DNA of 48,822 nucleotides, from NCBI GenBank assembly GCA_016281935.1, contig JAEEJN010000046.1:1-48822 (forward strand). Reading direction: 5' to 3'. Below, piece after piece: positions 1 to 8,921 of this stretch. Source of the DNA: Bacillota bacterium. Lineage in GTDB: Bacteria; Bacillota; Clostridia; Christensenellales; UMGS416. Made by a program: the position numbers and the translations under genes. Within the stretch, counting starts at the first letter, position 1. Each line of letters starts with the position of its first letter. The notes under the pieces were generated by a model. That model was not told the origin of the DNA and did no database searches. It saw only the letters and a program-made list of their open reading frames with translations.

Positions 1-51
1 CACGATGAAACCGATCTGGACAACGACATCCGTTCCTACTACGCCTGCCAT
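1..51 (-). CDS. Partial 5' end of a gene, possibly VOC/glyoxalase-like
   Basis: Only the first 17 codons lie in the window (MAGVVGTDVVVQIGFIV). A GGGAGGA ribosome binding site lies 6 nt upstream of the ATG at 51; the in-frame ATG at 57 abuts it and is less likely. The opening resembles the first beta strand of VOC (glyoxalase/dioxygenase superfamily) proteins, but 17 residues cannot prove this. It begins 58 nt after trmD in the same direction, so it may be the next gene of that operon. It does not look like ribosomal protein L19, which usually follows trmD. Confidence 0.4.
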   Translation of the reverse strand, partial: MAGVVGTDVVVQIGFIV

Positions 52-109
52 GTTCATTCCTCCCGGATGGTTCTGTCGGTATGGTGAAAGTGTGTTCTGC
101 ACGGACCGT

Positions 110-805
110 CTAGTCTTCCGTTCCGCCTTTTTCAAGGAGATCGGGACGTACGTGACGCGTCTTCTCCTCCGCCATCTCCTGGCGCCAGGCCTGAATCTTG
201 GCGTGATGTCCGTTCTGCAGGACTTCGGGAACGACATATCCCCTGAAATCCGCGGGACGGGTGTACTGCGGGTATTCCAGCAGTCCGTTCTCGAAAGACT
301 CCTCCTCATGAACGCCAAGGTTGCCGATGACGCCGGGGATGAAACGTATCACGGCGTCGGCGACAGCCATTGCCGCCAGTTCACCTCCCGTGAGCACGAA
401 ATCTCCGATCGAGAGCTCTTCGTCCACCCAGTGATCGATGATGCGCTGATCGATGCCTTCATAGTGTCCGCAGAGAAGGATGAGCCCCGGAAGCTGCGCG
501 TATTCACGCGCGATCCGGTTGTTGAATACCTTCCCTCCGGGAGAAAGGTAGACGACCTTCGTTCCGGGAGCATGTCTCTTCCTGACGTCGTCGATACAGT
601 CCGCCAGAGGCTGGGGCTGCATGAGCATGCCGGGACCTCCGCCGAAAATGTAGTCGTCGACCCGGTTGTGCTTGTCGAGGGTATAGTCCCTGATCTGCAC
701 GGCTTCGAGCTCATAGAGGCCCTGCTTCGCACCTCTGCCCGGAACGGACGCTTCGAAATAAGGCGTAATGAGTTCGGGGAACAGCGTCAGGATGCTAATC
801 TTCAA
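110..805 (-). CDS. trmD: tRNA (guanine-N1-)-methyltransferase TrmD
   Basis: This cytoplasmic SAM-dependent enzyme methylates G37 next to the anticodon, which prevents +1 frameshifting. The 231-residue length is normal. The N-terminus is typical (MKISILTLFPE), followed by FGGGPGMLM near 54-62 and the trefoil-knot SAM-binding segments SPGGK (88-92), LCGHYEGID (111-119) and SIGDFVLTGGE (132-142). The start overlaps the end of rimM by 11 nt, so the two are translationally linked. It is the last complete gene of the rpsP-khpA-rimM-trmD ribosome maturation string. Confidence 0.97.
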   Translation of the reverse strand: MKISILTLFPELITPYFEASVPGRGAKQGLYELEAVQIRDYTLDKHNRVDDYIFGGGPGMLMQPQPLADCIDDVRKRHAPGTKVVYLSPGGKVFNNRIAREYAQLPGLILLCGHYEGIDQRIIDHWVDEELSIGDFVLTGGELAAMAVADAVIRFIPGVIGNLGVHEEESFENGLLEYPQYTRPADFRGYVVPEVLQNGHHAKIQAWRQEMAEEKTRHVRPDLLEKGGTED

Positions 806-1328
806 AATCGGCGACCTCCCTCAGCCGCGCCGCGCGGAAAGTGATGACGTGTCTTTCAAGATCGACGGAACCCATCACAGAATTCAATGCAGGCACGAGA
901 ACCTCTTTCTTCCCCGTCCATACGACGTACACGTCATTGGCCGGATAGGACAGCACGTCCCGCATCGTACCGAGCTCGCGTCCCTCGTCGTCTCTGACGG
1001 CGCATCCGATCAGATCGGCGATATAATAGGCACCTTCTTCGGGCTCGGGAAGCGCTTCCCGTTCGATCAGGAGCACTTCATCGCGCATCGCTTCCGCGCC
1101 GTCCCTGTCTGTGACTCCGGGGATCCTGATGTAGACGAACCCTGCGTTCTCACGTACGGAAAGCAGCGGGCAGGATTCGATCCCGTCCGCACTCCTGCGC
1201 AGGATATGGGAAAAATCCAGCCATTGCGCGGGCGTGTCCGTCCATGGCTGGATCTTCATCTCCCCGTGCAGGCCCTGCGGCCTGACTACCCTGCCGATCT
1301 CAAACAGATTGCCGGGGAGATCGCTCAT
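795..1328 (-). CDS. rimM: 16S rRNA processing protein RimM
   Basis: RimM is a ribosome assembly factor that binds S19 and helps mature the head of the 30S subunit. The 177-residue protein has the N-terminal beta-barrel opening FEIGRVVRPQGLHGEMKI and a C-terminal PRC-barrel, with YYIADLIG near 96-103 and ELG..DVLSYPANDVYVV after it. The start codon overlaps the khpA stop as ATGA, and the 3' end overlaps trmD by 11 nt, both signs of translational coupling. Confidence 0.96.
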   Translation of the reverse strand: MSDLPGNLFEIGRVVRPQGLHGEMKIQPWTDTPAQWLDFSHILRRSADGIESCPLLSVRENAGFVYIRIPGVTDRDGAEAMRDEVLLIEREALPEPEEGAYYIADLIGCAVRDDEGRELGTMRDVLSYPANDVYVVWTGKKEVLVPALNSVMGSVDLERHVITFRAARLREVADFED

Positions 1329-1567
1329 TCCACGATCTCCACTGTGTACTTTTTGCTCTCATGACCGGAGGCCGATTTGACGACTGTACGGATGGCTTTG
1401 GCGATCCTTCCCTGTTTTCCGATCACGCGGCCGATATCGTCCGGTGCGACGCGGAGTTCAAGGACAACGGTATCGTCGTCTTCCAATGCCGTCACTGATA
1501 CCTGATCCGGCTCTTCCACCAGGCATTTCGCCAGATAGGTCACGAGCTCAGTGATCTGCTCTTTCAT
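1325..1567 (-). CDS. khpA: KH-domain RNA-binding protein KhpA (YlqC)
   Basis: This is an 80-residue single-KH-domain RNA-binding protein, normally found between rpsP and rimM in Bacillota. In related bacteria it partners KhpB and influences cell elongation and division through RNA binding. The KH signature GRVIGKQGRIAKAIR spans about 46-60, with the GxxG loop GKQG at 50-53. The start at 1567 (MKEQITEL) matches the family; a longer reading to 1648 would run into the end of rpsP and is rejected. Its stop overlaps the rimM start by 4 nt. Confidence 0.92.
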   Translation of the reverse strand: MKEQITELVTYLAKCLVEEPDQVSVTALEDDDTVVLELRVAPDDIGRVIGKQGRIAKAIRTVVKSASGHESKKYTVEIVE

Positions 1568-1578
1568 GAAAGATACCC

Positions 1579-1821
1579 TTACAGAAGGCCGTTCTTCTTG
1601 AGCAGGGAACGTGCGGTATCGGAAGGCTGAGCACCGGTCTTGAGCCACTTAGCGGCCTTCTCGGCGTCGATCTTCACGACAACGGGTTCCTTGGTGGGAT
1701 CGTAATAGCCCAGCTCCTCGATGAAGCGGCCGTCACGGGGCGCCTTCGCGTCCGCGACCACGATGCGGTAGAAGGGATTCTTTTTGGAGCCCATTCTCTT
1801 CAGACGGATTTTAACTGCCAT
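1579..1821 (-). CDS. rpsP: 30S ribosomal protein S16
   Basis: S16 is a primary-binding 30S protein needed for assembly of the 5' domain of 16S rRNA. The 80-residue product starts with [20 protein letters not shown], the standard S16 opening, and has the [15 protein letters not shown] segment. The start at 1821 is preceded by a GGAGG motif 6 nt away (ggaggaaaaca-atg); an in-frame ATG 14 codons upstream has no family support. It lies 65 nt after ffh and 11 nt before khpA. Confidence 0.97.
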   Translation of the reverse strand: MAVKIRLKRMGSKKNPFYRIVVADAKAPRDGRFIEELGYYDPTKEPVVVKIDAEKAAKWLKTGAQPSDTARSLLKKNGLL

Positions 1822-1885
1822 TGTTTTCCTCCATAACCCTTTCGGGCAAATGTTATATCGCAAGGCCTTTCGGCCGGTGCGTCGA

Positions 1886-3226
1886 TCAGAAGGGGAGTTT
1901 CATTCCCCTGAGTCCGCTCATCCGGCGGCGCATGCCTTTGCCGGTGAACTGTTTCATCAGATTCTTGACCTGTTCGAACTGGCGCAGGAGCTGATTGACT
2001 TCCTGAACGCTCGTTCCGGATCCCGCAGCGATGCGCCTGCGGCGGCTCGCGTTCAGGATGTCCGGATTGCGTCTCTCCTTGGGAGTCATGGACTGCATGA
2101 TCGCATGCATGCGCTTCATGGCTTTTTCTTCTTCTTCACCGGCTTCGAATTTGTTTCCGCCGGGCAGAAGGTTCATCATCTCGGAGAGACCGCCCATTTT
2201 ATTCATCTGCTCGAACTGACCCATGAAGTCTTCAAGGTCGAAACTGTGCTCCTGGATCTTGCGGGCCAGCTTCTGGGCCTGTTCGGCGTCATACTGAGCC
2301 TCTGCCTTTTCGATCAGGGAGAGCATGTCGCCCATGCCCAGGATCCTGGAAGCCATCCGGTCGGGATGGAAAGGTTCGATCCCGTCCAGTTTCTCGGATA
2401 CACCTGCGAATTTGATGGGTTTCCCCGTCACAGCCTTCACGGACAGCGCCGCGCCGCCGCGGGTATCGGAATCCAGCTTCGTCAGGATCACGCCGTCCAG
2501 GGGAAGGACCTTCTGGAAGCCTTCCGCCACGTTTACGGAATCCTGACCGGTCATGGCGTCGATCACAAGGAGGATCTCCTGGGGCTGCGTCGCGTCCTTC
2601 ATGCGGGACAGCTCGTCCATCAGCTCGTCGTCGATATGCAGACGGCCTGCGGTATCGAGGATCACGACGTTATTGCCGTATTTGGCCGCGTGCTCCAGAG
2701 ATGCCCTGGCAATGGCCACGGGATCGTTCGATCCCTCGACCGTGAACACGGGGACGCCTGCCTGTTCGCCCACGATCTGCAGCTGACGCACGGCAGCGGG
2801 CCGGTAGACGTCGCAGGCGACGAGCAGAGGACGTTTTCCCTGCGTATTCTTGAGAAGACGTCCGAGTTTCGCAGCCATCGTCGTTTTGCCCGCGCCCTGA
2901 AGGCCGCAGAGCATATAGACCGTGATAGGCTTGGAAGAGAAGGTCAGCTTGCTGTGCTGGGCCCCCATCAGTTCCGTCAGTTCTTCATGGACGATCTTGA
3001 CGACCTGCTGTCCGGGCGTCAGGCTCTTGGCGACATCCGCTCCGAGCGCGCGTTCCGTGACCTTTTTCGTGAAATCACGGACGACTTTGTAGTTGACGTC
3101 GGCCTCGAGAAGAGCGAGACGCACCTCGCGCATCACTTCTTTCAGATCCGCTTCCCGGATCGTACCTCTGCCGGAGAGTTTCCGCATGGCGTTCTGCAGT
3201 TTTTCTCCCAGACCTTCAAATGCCAT
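1886..3226 (-). CDS. ffh: Signal recognition particle protein Ffh
   Basis: Ffh is the GTPase subunit of the signal recognition particle. With 4.5S RNA it delivers ribosomes making membrane or secreted proteins to FtsY. The 446-residue protein has the helical N domain (1-85), the G domain with P-loop GLQGAGKT (108-115), DTAGRL and [10 protein letters not shown], and a methionine-rich M domain with the RNA-binding [13 protein letters not shown] segment. The start at 3226 has AGGAG 9 nt upstream; the ATG at 3232 is too close to it. The 3' end of ylxM overlaps this start by 11 nt. Confidence 0.97.
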   Translation of the reverse strand: MAFEGLGEKLQNAMRKLSGRGTIREADLKEVMREVRLALLEADVNYKVVRDFTKKVTERALGADVAKSLTPGQQVVKIVHEELTELMGAQHSKLTFSSKPITVYMLCGLQGAGKTTMAAKLGRLLKNTQGKRPLLVACDVYRPAAVRQLQIVGEQAGVPVFTVEGSNDPVAIARASLEHAAKYGNNVVILDTAGRLHIDDELMDELSRMKDATQPQEILLVIDAMTGQDSVNVAEGFQKVLPLDGVILTKLDSDTRGGAALSVKAVTGKPIKFAGVSEKLDGIEPFHPDRMASRILGMGDMLSLIEKAEAQYDAEQAQKLARKIQEHSFDLEDFMGQFEQMNKMGGLSEMMNLLPGGNKFEAGEEEEKAMKRMHAIMQSMTPKERRNPDILNASRRRRIAAGSGTSVQEVNQLLRQFEQVKNLMKQFTGKGMRRRMSGLRGMKLPF

Positions 3227-3557
3227 GAGCATCGTCTCCTTTCAGCTGATCCAGCGCCTGCGTGAGGACATCCGTGAGTTCTTCCTGTCCTTTCGCGAGG
3301 ACGATCGCGTTCTCAAGTTTCTCTTCCACGCCGATGATCCTGTCCAGCAGGCGGAGAGAACCTTCCAGTTCCTCCATCGCCGTTTCCGATCTGTGCAGCG
3401 CGTCGTGGACTGCCTGACGGCTCACACCGTAGGCTTCCGCGATCTCGGACAGGGACCAGTCTTCCTCATAAGCCAGATGCATCATCTCCCTCTGACGTTC
3501 CGTCAGGACCTTCTCGTAGAAAGTCAGGAGATAAGCCATTCTCACATGATGATCCAT
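3216..3557 (-). CDS. ylxM: YlxM/p13-like helix-turn-helix protein, SRP-associated
   Basis: This small protein is encoded just before ffh in many Bacillota; in streptococci YlxM contacts the SRP and modulates its GTPase activity. The 113-residue product has a sigma-70 region-4-like helix-turn-helix: LTERQREMMHLAYEEDWSLS, then IAEAYGVSRQAVHDALHR, residues about 18-60, followed by a helical tail. The start at 3557 (MDHHVRMAYLL) is preceded by AGGGGGAA 6 nt upstream. It has its own consensus promoter at 3591-3619, nested in the ftsY terminator. Confidence 0.9.
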   Translation of the reverse strand: MDHHVRMAYLLTFYEKVLTERQREMMHLAYEEDWSLSEIAEAYGVSRQAVHDALHRSETAMEELEGSLRLLDRIIGVEEKLENAIVLAKGQEELTDVLTQALDQLKGDDAHGI

Positions 3558-3576
3558 GCCGTTCCCCCTGTCAAGC

Positions 3577-3612
3577 AAAAAGCCTTTACCATTATAACAG
3601 TGGCAAAGGCTT
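3577..3612 (-). terminator. Intrinsic terminator after ftsY, overlapping the ylxM promoter
   Basis: A 12-bp stem (AAGCCTTT..CCA paired with TGG..AAAGGCTT, one G-U wobble) with an 8-nt loop is followed by a T-run on the minus strand. It lies 55 nt beyond the ftsY stop and would stop transcripts arriving from smc-ftsY. The -10 box of the ylxM promoter lies in the loop and one arm. Transcripts initiated there lack the 5' arm and would escape termination. Confidence 0.8.
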
Positions 3613-3619
3613 CTGTCAA
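3591..3619 (-). promoter_or_regulatory. Consensus sigma-A promoter of ylxM-ffh-rpsP operon
   Basis: TTGACA and TATAAT are separated by exactly 17 bp on the minus strand, the perfect housekeeping consensus. Transcription should start near 3584, about 27 nt before the ylxM ATG at 3557. This makes ylxM-ffh and probably rpsP-khpA-rimM-trmD a separate strong unit from smc-ftsY. Confidence 0.88.
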
Positions 3620-3666
3620 GGCTTTTTTCTTTACAGCCTTATAATATTTCATGATATGGACATCCG

Positions 3667-4578
3667 TCAGAGGATGCCTTCGCAGAACGCGCGGGCATCG
3701 AAAGGTTCCAGGTCGTCGATGCCCTCTCCCACTCCGATGAACCTTACGGGCACGCCCAGTTCCTTCGTGATCGTAGCGACGATGCCGCCTTTGGCAGTAC
3801 CGTCCAGCTTTGTCAGGACGATGCCCGTGATATCCGCAGCTTCGCGGAACACGCGGGCCTGATTGACGGCATTCTGACCGGTCGTCGCGTCCAGGACGAG
3901 CCAGACTTCCCTGTGGGAATCTGGAGCTTCCCTTTCCAGGACCCTGTGGATCTTGGACAGTTCATCCATGAGGTTCTTCTTGTTGTGCAGGCGGCCTGCC
4001 GTATCACAGATGAGAAGATCCGCGTTCCTGGATGAAGCGGCGTGCACGGCATCGAACACGACGGCGGCGGGATCCGCGCCTTCCTGATGACGGATGAGCG
4101 GCACGCCCGCCCGTTCGGACCATACGGCCAGCTGGTCGATCGCGGCCGCACGGAACGTGTCCGCAGCGGCAAGGAGGACCTTTCTGCCTTCTCTCGTATA
4201 CTTGGCTGCAAGTTTGCCCGTGGCGGTCGTCTTGCCAACGCCGTTCACTCCGATCATGAGAAGAACGGTGGGAGACTGCAGTTCGTAAGGTTCGGAATCG
4301 CCCAGCATCTCCATCAGGGACTCCCGGAGCAGTTCCTTGACTTTCTCGGGATTGCCGATCTTCTGAGTCTGGACCTTTCTGCGCACGTCGGAGACGAGTT
4401 CGGAGGCCGTAGCGGCGCCGAGGTCGGACAGGATGAGGATCTCCTCGAGTTCGTCGAAGAAATCGTCGTCCATATTCTGGTAATAGGAAATCAGATCCTC
4501 GACCCTTTCCGTCAGCTGTCTGCGGGTCTTGGCAAGTCCTTCCCTGATCCTTGCGAACAGACCTTTCTTTTCTTCCAT
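3667..4578 (-). CDS. ftsY: Signal recognition particle receptor FtsY
   Basis: FtsY is the membrane-associated SRP receptor GTPase that receives ribosome-nascent chain complexes and forms a reciprocal GTPase dimer with Ffh. The 303-residue protein is the short Gram-positive form without the long acidic A domain. It has an NG core with P-loop GVNGVGKT (110-117), DTAGRLHNKKNLMDEL near 195-210 and TKLDGTAKGG near 255-264. Its start codon shares nucleotide 4578 with the smc stop, so it is coupled to smc. Confidence 0.97.
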   Translation of the reverse strand: MEEKKGLFARIREGLAKTRRQLTERVEDLISYYQNMDDDFFDELEEILILSDLGAATASELVSDVRRKVQTQKIGNPEKVKELLRESLMEMLGDSEPYELQSPTVLLMIGVNGVGKTTATGKLAAKYTREGRKVLLAAADTFRAAAIDQLAVWSERAGVPLIRHQEGADPAAVVFDAVHAASSRNADLLICDTAGRLHNKKNLMDELSKIHRVLEREAPDSHREVWLVLDATTGQNAVNQARVFREAADITGIVLTKLDGTAKGGIVATITKELGVPVRFIGVGEGIDDLEPFDARAFCEGIL

Positions 4579-7500
4579 TATTCCTGCTCCTTCACGTCAC
4601 TGAGCTGCATGGAGATCATTTTGGAAACGCCTTTTTCTTCCATCGTCACGCCGTACAGACGGTCGCAGATCTCCATGGAGGGTTTCCTGTGGGTCACGAC
4701 GACGAACTGCGTGTTCTGCGCGTACACTTCTTTCAGGAAGCGTGCGTAGCGCACGAGGTTCGCATCGTCCAGCGCGGCGTCGATTTCGTCCAGGATGCAG
4801 AAAGGCGTAGGCTTGAGCCTCAGCATGGAGAACAGCAGCGCGATCGCGGTGAATGCCTTTTCTCCGCCGGAGAGAAGGCTCAGTCTCTGCAGTCTCTTGC
4901 CCGGAGGCTCCACTTCGATCTCGATGCCGGAATTCAGCGGATCGTCAGGATCGGTCAGGCTGAGTTTAGCCTGTCCGCCTCCGAAGAGACGTGCGAAGAT
5001 CTCGCCGAAATGGCGGTTCAGTACCGTGAAATTGGCCAGGAAGCGTTCCTGCATCGTGGAGGACAGTTCATCCGCCAGCTCAAGCAGCCCGTCGCGGGAA
5101 CGAATGAGATCTTCCCTCTGAGACACGTAGATGCGGTACTGCTCGTTGCTCTCCGCATATTCCTCGATCGCGTGGATGTTCACGGCGCCGAGCGCACGGA
5201 TCTTTCTTCTCAGACCGTCGGCTCGAGTCTGTGCTCCGTGGATCGCGAAGTCAGCGGGACAAGCCTCCTTTGCAGCGGCATAGGTGACTTCATACAGATC
5301 CCAGATCCTGGACTGGATATGCTCCAGATCCCCTTCCGCACGGATACGGTCGTTCTCCGCATTCTGTCTTTCCTCGAACAGAGCTCTCAGATCCGTACGC
5401 TGACGCGCGTTCTGAGCCTCTCTTCTCGCGTATTCCTCGCGGAGCGTATTCTTTTCGTTCTCCAGTCGCTCATGCAGTTCGAGGCTGGCTTTGCGGTCCT
5501 GACGGGCCTTCTCCACTCCGGCGCGGATCTCTTCAGCCCTGACGTCTTCTTCAGCCCTGCGCGCAAGGATGGCTTCACCGTTGCTCCGCCGCTGAGCGGC
5601 CGAGCGTTCGAGGCGCTCCGCATCTGCGATCAGGCGCTCGATCTGTCGCTGCGCGCTCTCTCTGTCCTTGAGATACTCCGCCCAGCGGCTCCTGGCGTCC
5701 GACAGGCGTTCCATGGCCTCGTCCCTGTCCTCACGGAGCAGGTTGATCTTTTCCTGCATCTCGGCGGCGAGTCTGCGCGCGTCTTCTCCGGATGCGGAAA
5801 GGTCTTCCCGGCTGCTCGTCATCTGCTCCCCGCGCTTTACGAGGTCTTTGAGCTGATCGTTCAGTCTTTCGGACTCGTCCTGCCACTGGGTCAGGTTCTC
5901 TTCTTCTCTCGCTCTGGATTCTTCCAGTCTGCGGATCTCCATCTCCGTCTGTGCGACAGCGAGTTCCGCCTTGCGGAGCGTCAGAGCATAGGCGTCTCCC
6001 TGCTCTTCGGCTTCACGGATCTCTCCGCGGAGCGTCTCCAGATCGTGGGCCAGTTCGGCGAACTGATTCTGCCAGGTCTCGAGCATCTCGCGCGTCTGGC
6101 GGACTTCCTGATCTCTTCCGAGCAGGCTCGTGTTATGGCTCCTGAGAGAACCGCCGGACATGGCGCCGCCTGTCTGGATGAGATCGCCCTGCAGCGTCAC
6201 GATCCTCAGATTGTGTCCACAGGCCCTGGCGATCGACACAGCCGAATCCATGTCCTCCGCTACGAGCGTACGGCCCAGAAGACTGTCCACGATGGCGCGG
6301 TAGCGTTCTTCCGTCTCTACGAGTTCCGCAGCCACACCGCAGCATCCGGCCATATCCGCGTATCGTCTTTCCTGTGCGTTCAGCGTCCTTCCACGGATCA
6401 CGTTGACGGGAAGGAACGTAGCGCGGCCGTACTGATGGCTCCTGAGGTACGCGATGGCCTTCTTGGCCGCTTCCTCGTCCGGAGTGATGATCTGCTGGAG
6501 CGCGCTTCCAAGGACTGTCTCAATGGCTACGCGGTAGTTTTTGGGCACCTGCATGACTTCGGCGACGACGTGTTCGATCGTGCCGGCGAGTTCGGGCGCT
6601 TTCTGCGCGTCTTTCAGGAGACGGCGGACCGATTCCTGATAGCCCGTATAATCCCTCTGCATCGCTTCCAGCATCTGCAGACGGGTCTTTCCCTGCTGTA
6701 TCCTTTCACGGCCGCGAGCCATGGCTTCCTGCATGCGCTCGGCACGGGACTGGAGAGCCTCCCGGTCTTTCCGGTTGTTCTCAGCCTTTTCCTGCGCCGC
6801 AGCGAGCGCACGACCGTTCTTATCCGCTTCTTCGCCGGAATCCTTCAGGCTCTCGTCCAGAGCCTGGAGGGTGTCTTTGCTGCGAGCAAGCAGGAAATCC
6901 AGCTGTTCCAGCCTTTCCTGGACGTTCTTCTGCTGCTGCGCGTTCCTGGAAAGGTCACCTGAGATTCCGGAAAGGTTTTCAAGGCTCTCCATGGCGCGGC
7001 TGCGCAGGCCGGAAAGCTCTTCTTCCCTGAGCTTGAGTTCCTCATCCAGGGATGCGATCTCCTTTTCGATCGCGTCGACCGCGTCTTTCCAGGATGCGTC
7101 CGAACTCTCCGGATCCGCGAGCCTGTCTTCGAGTCCCTGGGCTTCCCTGCGGAAAGATTCCGCCTGAGCGATCTCGCGGCGGGCTTCGCTCTCAAGCTGT
7201 TCTCTCTGTTCGTCCGCATGTCTGCGGTCGTTCTCCATGAGCAGAAGCGCGTTCTCGTGCTGAGCCGCCTCGTTCTCAAGATCCGCCGCGCGGCGGTATG
7301 CCTGTGCGGACGCTTCCTCGACTTCGTCGATTCGCGTCTGGAGTTTGGCCAGCGCTTCGTTGTTCGCGTTCTCGTCCTGCTGCTGCTGATCCAGGACCGC
7401 TTCCAGTCTTGCCAGTGTCTCTCGGGCGGCCGCGGCTTTCGCGTTCAGCTGTTCGTACTGGTGCACGAAAAGGCCGAGTTCGGTCTCACGAAGTTCGGCA

Positions 7501-8156
7501 CTCAGGTTCTGATAAAGCCTTGCGTCCTCGCTCTGCTGACGGAGAGGCTCGAGCTGGGCACCGAGGACCTCCATTTTGTCCTGAAGACGGTCCAGGTTCG
7601 CCTGGGCACCTTCCAGATGCTTGCGCGTCTCTTCCAGACGCACACGGTATTTCATGACGCCGGCCGCCTCATGGAAGACGTTCCGTCTGTCCTCGGGACG
7701 GTTGGCGAGGATCTCGTCCACGCGTCCCTGCCCGACAAGGCTGTAGCCTTCCCTGCCGATGCCGGAGTCGCGGAACAGTTCGACGATCTCACGCAGACGG
7801 CAGGGGGATTTGTTGATGGCGTAGTCCGACTCGCCGCTGCGGTACATCCTCCTGGTCACTGAGACCTCGGAGAAATCGATCGGCAGGGCGTGATCCGAGT
7901 TGTCGAAGAGAAGCGTCACTTCGGCATACGCCAGAGGCTTGCGCTTCTGCGTTCCGGAGAAGATGACGTCCTCCATCTTGCCGCCGCGCAGCTGCCGGGC
8001 GGACTGTTCGCCCAGTACCCAGCGCACCGCATCGCCGATGTTGCTTTTGCCGGATCCGTTGGGACCCACTACGCCCGTGATCCCCTCATCGAGGTTCACG
8101 ACCGTGCGGTCCGCAAAGGACTTGAATCCGAAAATCTCAATCTGCCTCAGGCGCAT
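4578..8156 (-). CDS. smc: Chromosome segregation ATPase SMC
   Basis: SMC is the long-arm ATPase of the SMC-ScpAB condensin that loads at parS sites and organises the chromosome. The 1192-residue length is typical. Walker A GPNGSGKS is at 31-38, then a long coiled coil, a hinge around residues 510-660 (HVVAEVMQVPKNYRVAIETVLG), a second coiled coil, and the C-terminal ABC signature LSGGEKAFTAIALL followed by Walker B PFCILDEIDAALDD. The start at 8156 (MRLRQIEIFGFKSF) is family-typical with AAGGAA 8 nt upstream. It overlaps the end of rnc by 20 nt. Confidence 0.97.
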   Translation of the reverse strand: MRLRQIEIFGFKSFADRTVVNLDEGITGVVGPNGSGKSNIGDAVRWVLGEQSARQLRGGKMEDVIFSGTQKRKPLAYAEVTLLFDNSDHALPIDFSEVSVTRRMYRSGESDYAINKSPCRLREIVELFRDSGIGREGYSLVGQGRVDEILANRPEDRRNVFHEAAGVMKYRVRLEETRKHLEGAQANLDRLQDKMEVLGAQLEPLRQQSEDARLYQNLSAELRETELGLFVHQYEQLNAKAAAARETLARLEAVLDQQQQDENANNEALAKLQTRIDEVEEASAQAYRRAADLENEAAQHENALLLMENDRRHADEQREQLESEARREIAQAESFRREAQGLEDRLADPESSDASWKDAVDAIEKEIASLDEELKLREEELSGLRSRAMESLENLSGISGDLSRNAQQQKNVQERLEQLDFLLARSKDTLQALDESLKDSGEEADKNGRALAAAQEKAENNRKDREALQSRAERMQEAMARGRERIQQGKTRLQMLEAMQRDYTGYQESVRRLLKDAQKAPELAGTIEHVVAEVMQVPKNYRVAIETVLGSALQQIITPDEEAAKKAIAYLRSHQYGRATFLPVNVIRGRTLNAQERRYADMAGCCGVAAELVETEERYRAIVDSLLGRTLVAEDMDSAVSIARACGHNLRIVTLQGDLIQTGGAMSGGSLRSHNTSLLGRDQEVRQTREMLETWQNQFAELAHDLETLRGEIREAEEQGDAYALTLRKAELAVAQTEMEIRRLEESRAREEENLTQWQDESERLNDQLKDLVKRGEQMTSSREDLSASGEDARRLAAEMQEKINLLREDRDEAMERLSDARSRWAEYLKDRESAQRQIERLIADAERLERSAAQRRSNGEAILARRAEEDVRAEEIRAGVEKARQDRKASLELHERLENEKNTLREEYARREAQNARQRTDLRALFEERQNAENDRIRAEGDLEHIQSRIWDLYEVTYAAAKEACPADFAIHGAQTRADGLRRKIRALGAVNIHAIEEYAESNEQYRIYVSQREDLIRSRDGLLELADELSSTMQERFLANFTVLNRHFGEIFARLFGGGQAKLSLTDPDDPLNSGIEIEVEPPGKRLQRLSLLSGGEKAFTAIALLFSMLRLKPTPFCILDEIDAALDDANLVRYARFLKEVYAQNTQFVVVTHRKPSMEICDRLYGVTMEEKGVSKMISMQLSDVKEQE

Positions 8157-8865
8157 CCTGTATTCCTTCTGTCGTCTTTCGTTCCAGCTGTTTAAGAGCT
8201 TCTTCCGCGGCCTGCTGCTGCGCCGCATGCTTCGTCCGTCCGCTCCCCTGCGCGAGGGGCTTTCCGTTCAGCCGCACTTCCATATGGAAGATCCTGTCGT
8301 GGGGAGGGCCTTCCTCCCCCGTCTCCTCATAGGAGATATGCACTTCCCCGTCCCGCTGCAGATATTCCTGCAGCCTGGATTTGGCATCTTTCGTGACATC
8401 CGGCGGATGCCGCAGCGCCTCGCCGATCGTACGCTCCACGTAGCGCATGGCTTCTTCCTCTCCGCCGTCCGTCCAGATCGCGGCGAGCACGGATTCATAT
8501 ACGTCGCAGGCGATGGATCTGAGTTTCCTTCCGCCCGTCTTTTCCATCCCGGAGGTAAGAAGGACGTATTTCTCCAGTCCCATGCCGAATACCGCATCCG
8601 ACAGAGGCTTTTCAGAGACGCACACGGAACGCATGCGCGTCAGCGTGCCTTCGTCGGCATCCGGGAAGTTGCTGTACAGGATCCTGCTTGAGAGGAACTG
8701 CAGCACGGCGTCACCGAGGAATTCGAGACGCTGATAATGGGCGAGTTCCGGATCCTCCGCCGTGACGGACGGATGCGTCAGGGCGCGCAGAAGCAGCCTT
8801 CTGTCCCTGAAGGCATAGCCGGCCGCCTTTTCCGCGGCGCCGAGATCGGGAAAACGGATCGCCAT
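8137..8865 (-). CDS. rnc: Ribonuclease III
   Basis: RNase III is the double-strand-specific endoribonuclease used in rRNA and mRNA processing. The 242-residue protein has the catalytic signature RLEFLGDAV (46-54), the second acidic cluster DVYESVLAAIWTDGG, and a C-terminal dsRNA-binding domain beginning near DAKSRLQEYLQ and ending in GSGRTKHAAQQQAAEEAL. The start at 8865 fits the family, but no Shine-Dalgarno is visible: the 11 nt before it directly follow the acpP terminator. The nearest AAGGAG lies 27 nt upstream, inside the terminator loop. The 3' end overlaps smc by 20 nt. Confidence 0.95.
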   Translation of the reverse strand: MAIRFPDLGAAEKAAGYAFRDRRLLLRALTHPSVTAEDPELAHYQRLEFLGDAVLQFLSSRILYSNFPDADEGTLTRMRSVCVSEKPLSDAVFGMGLEKYVLLTSGMEKTGGRKLRSIACDVYESVLAAIWTDGGEEEAMRYVERTIGEALRHPPDVTKDAKSRLQEYLQRDGEVHISYEETGEEGPPHDRIFHMEVRLNGKPLAQGSGRTKHAAQQQAAEEALKQLERKTTEGIQDAPEAD

Positions 8866-8876
8866 GACAATACTGC

Positions 8877-8907
8877 AAAAAGGCCCCGGAGTCTCCTTCG
8901 GGACCTT
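8877..8907 (-). terminator. Intrinsic terminator after acpP
   Basis: On the minus strand AAGG-t-CCC pairs with GGG-g-CCTT (one mismatch) around a 12-nt loop, followed by a short T-run. It lies 15 nt after the acpP stop and 11 nt before the rnc start, so some read-through or a different RNA source is needed for rnc expression. Confidence 0.65.
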
Positions 8908-8921
8908 ACCCTTCCTATGAC

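Noticed and set aside
4551-6962. 803-codon open frame on the plus strand opposite smc
   Set aside because: It lies entirely antisense to a well-supported smc, has no family features, and its length follows from GC-biased codon usage of the opposite strand.
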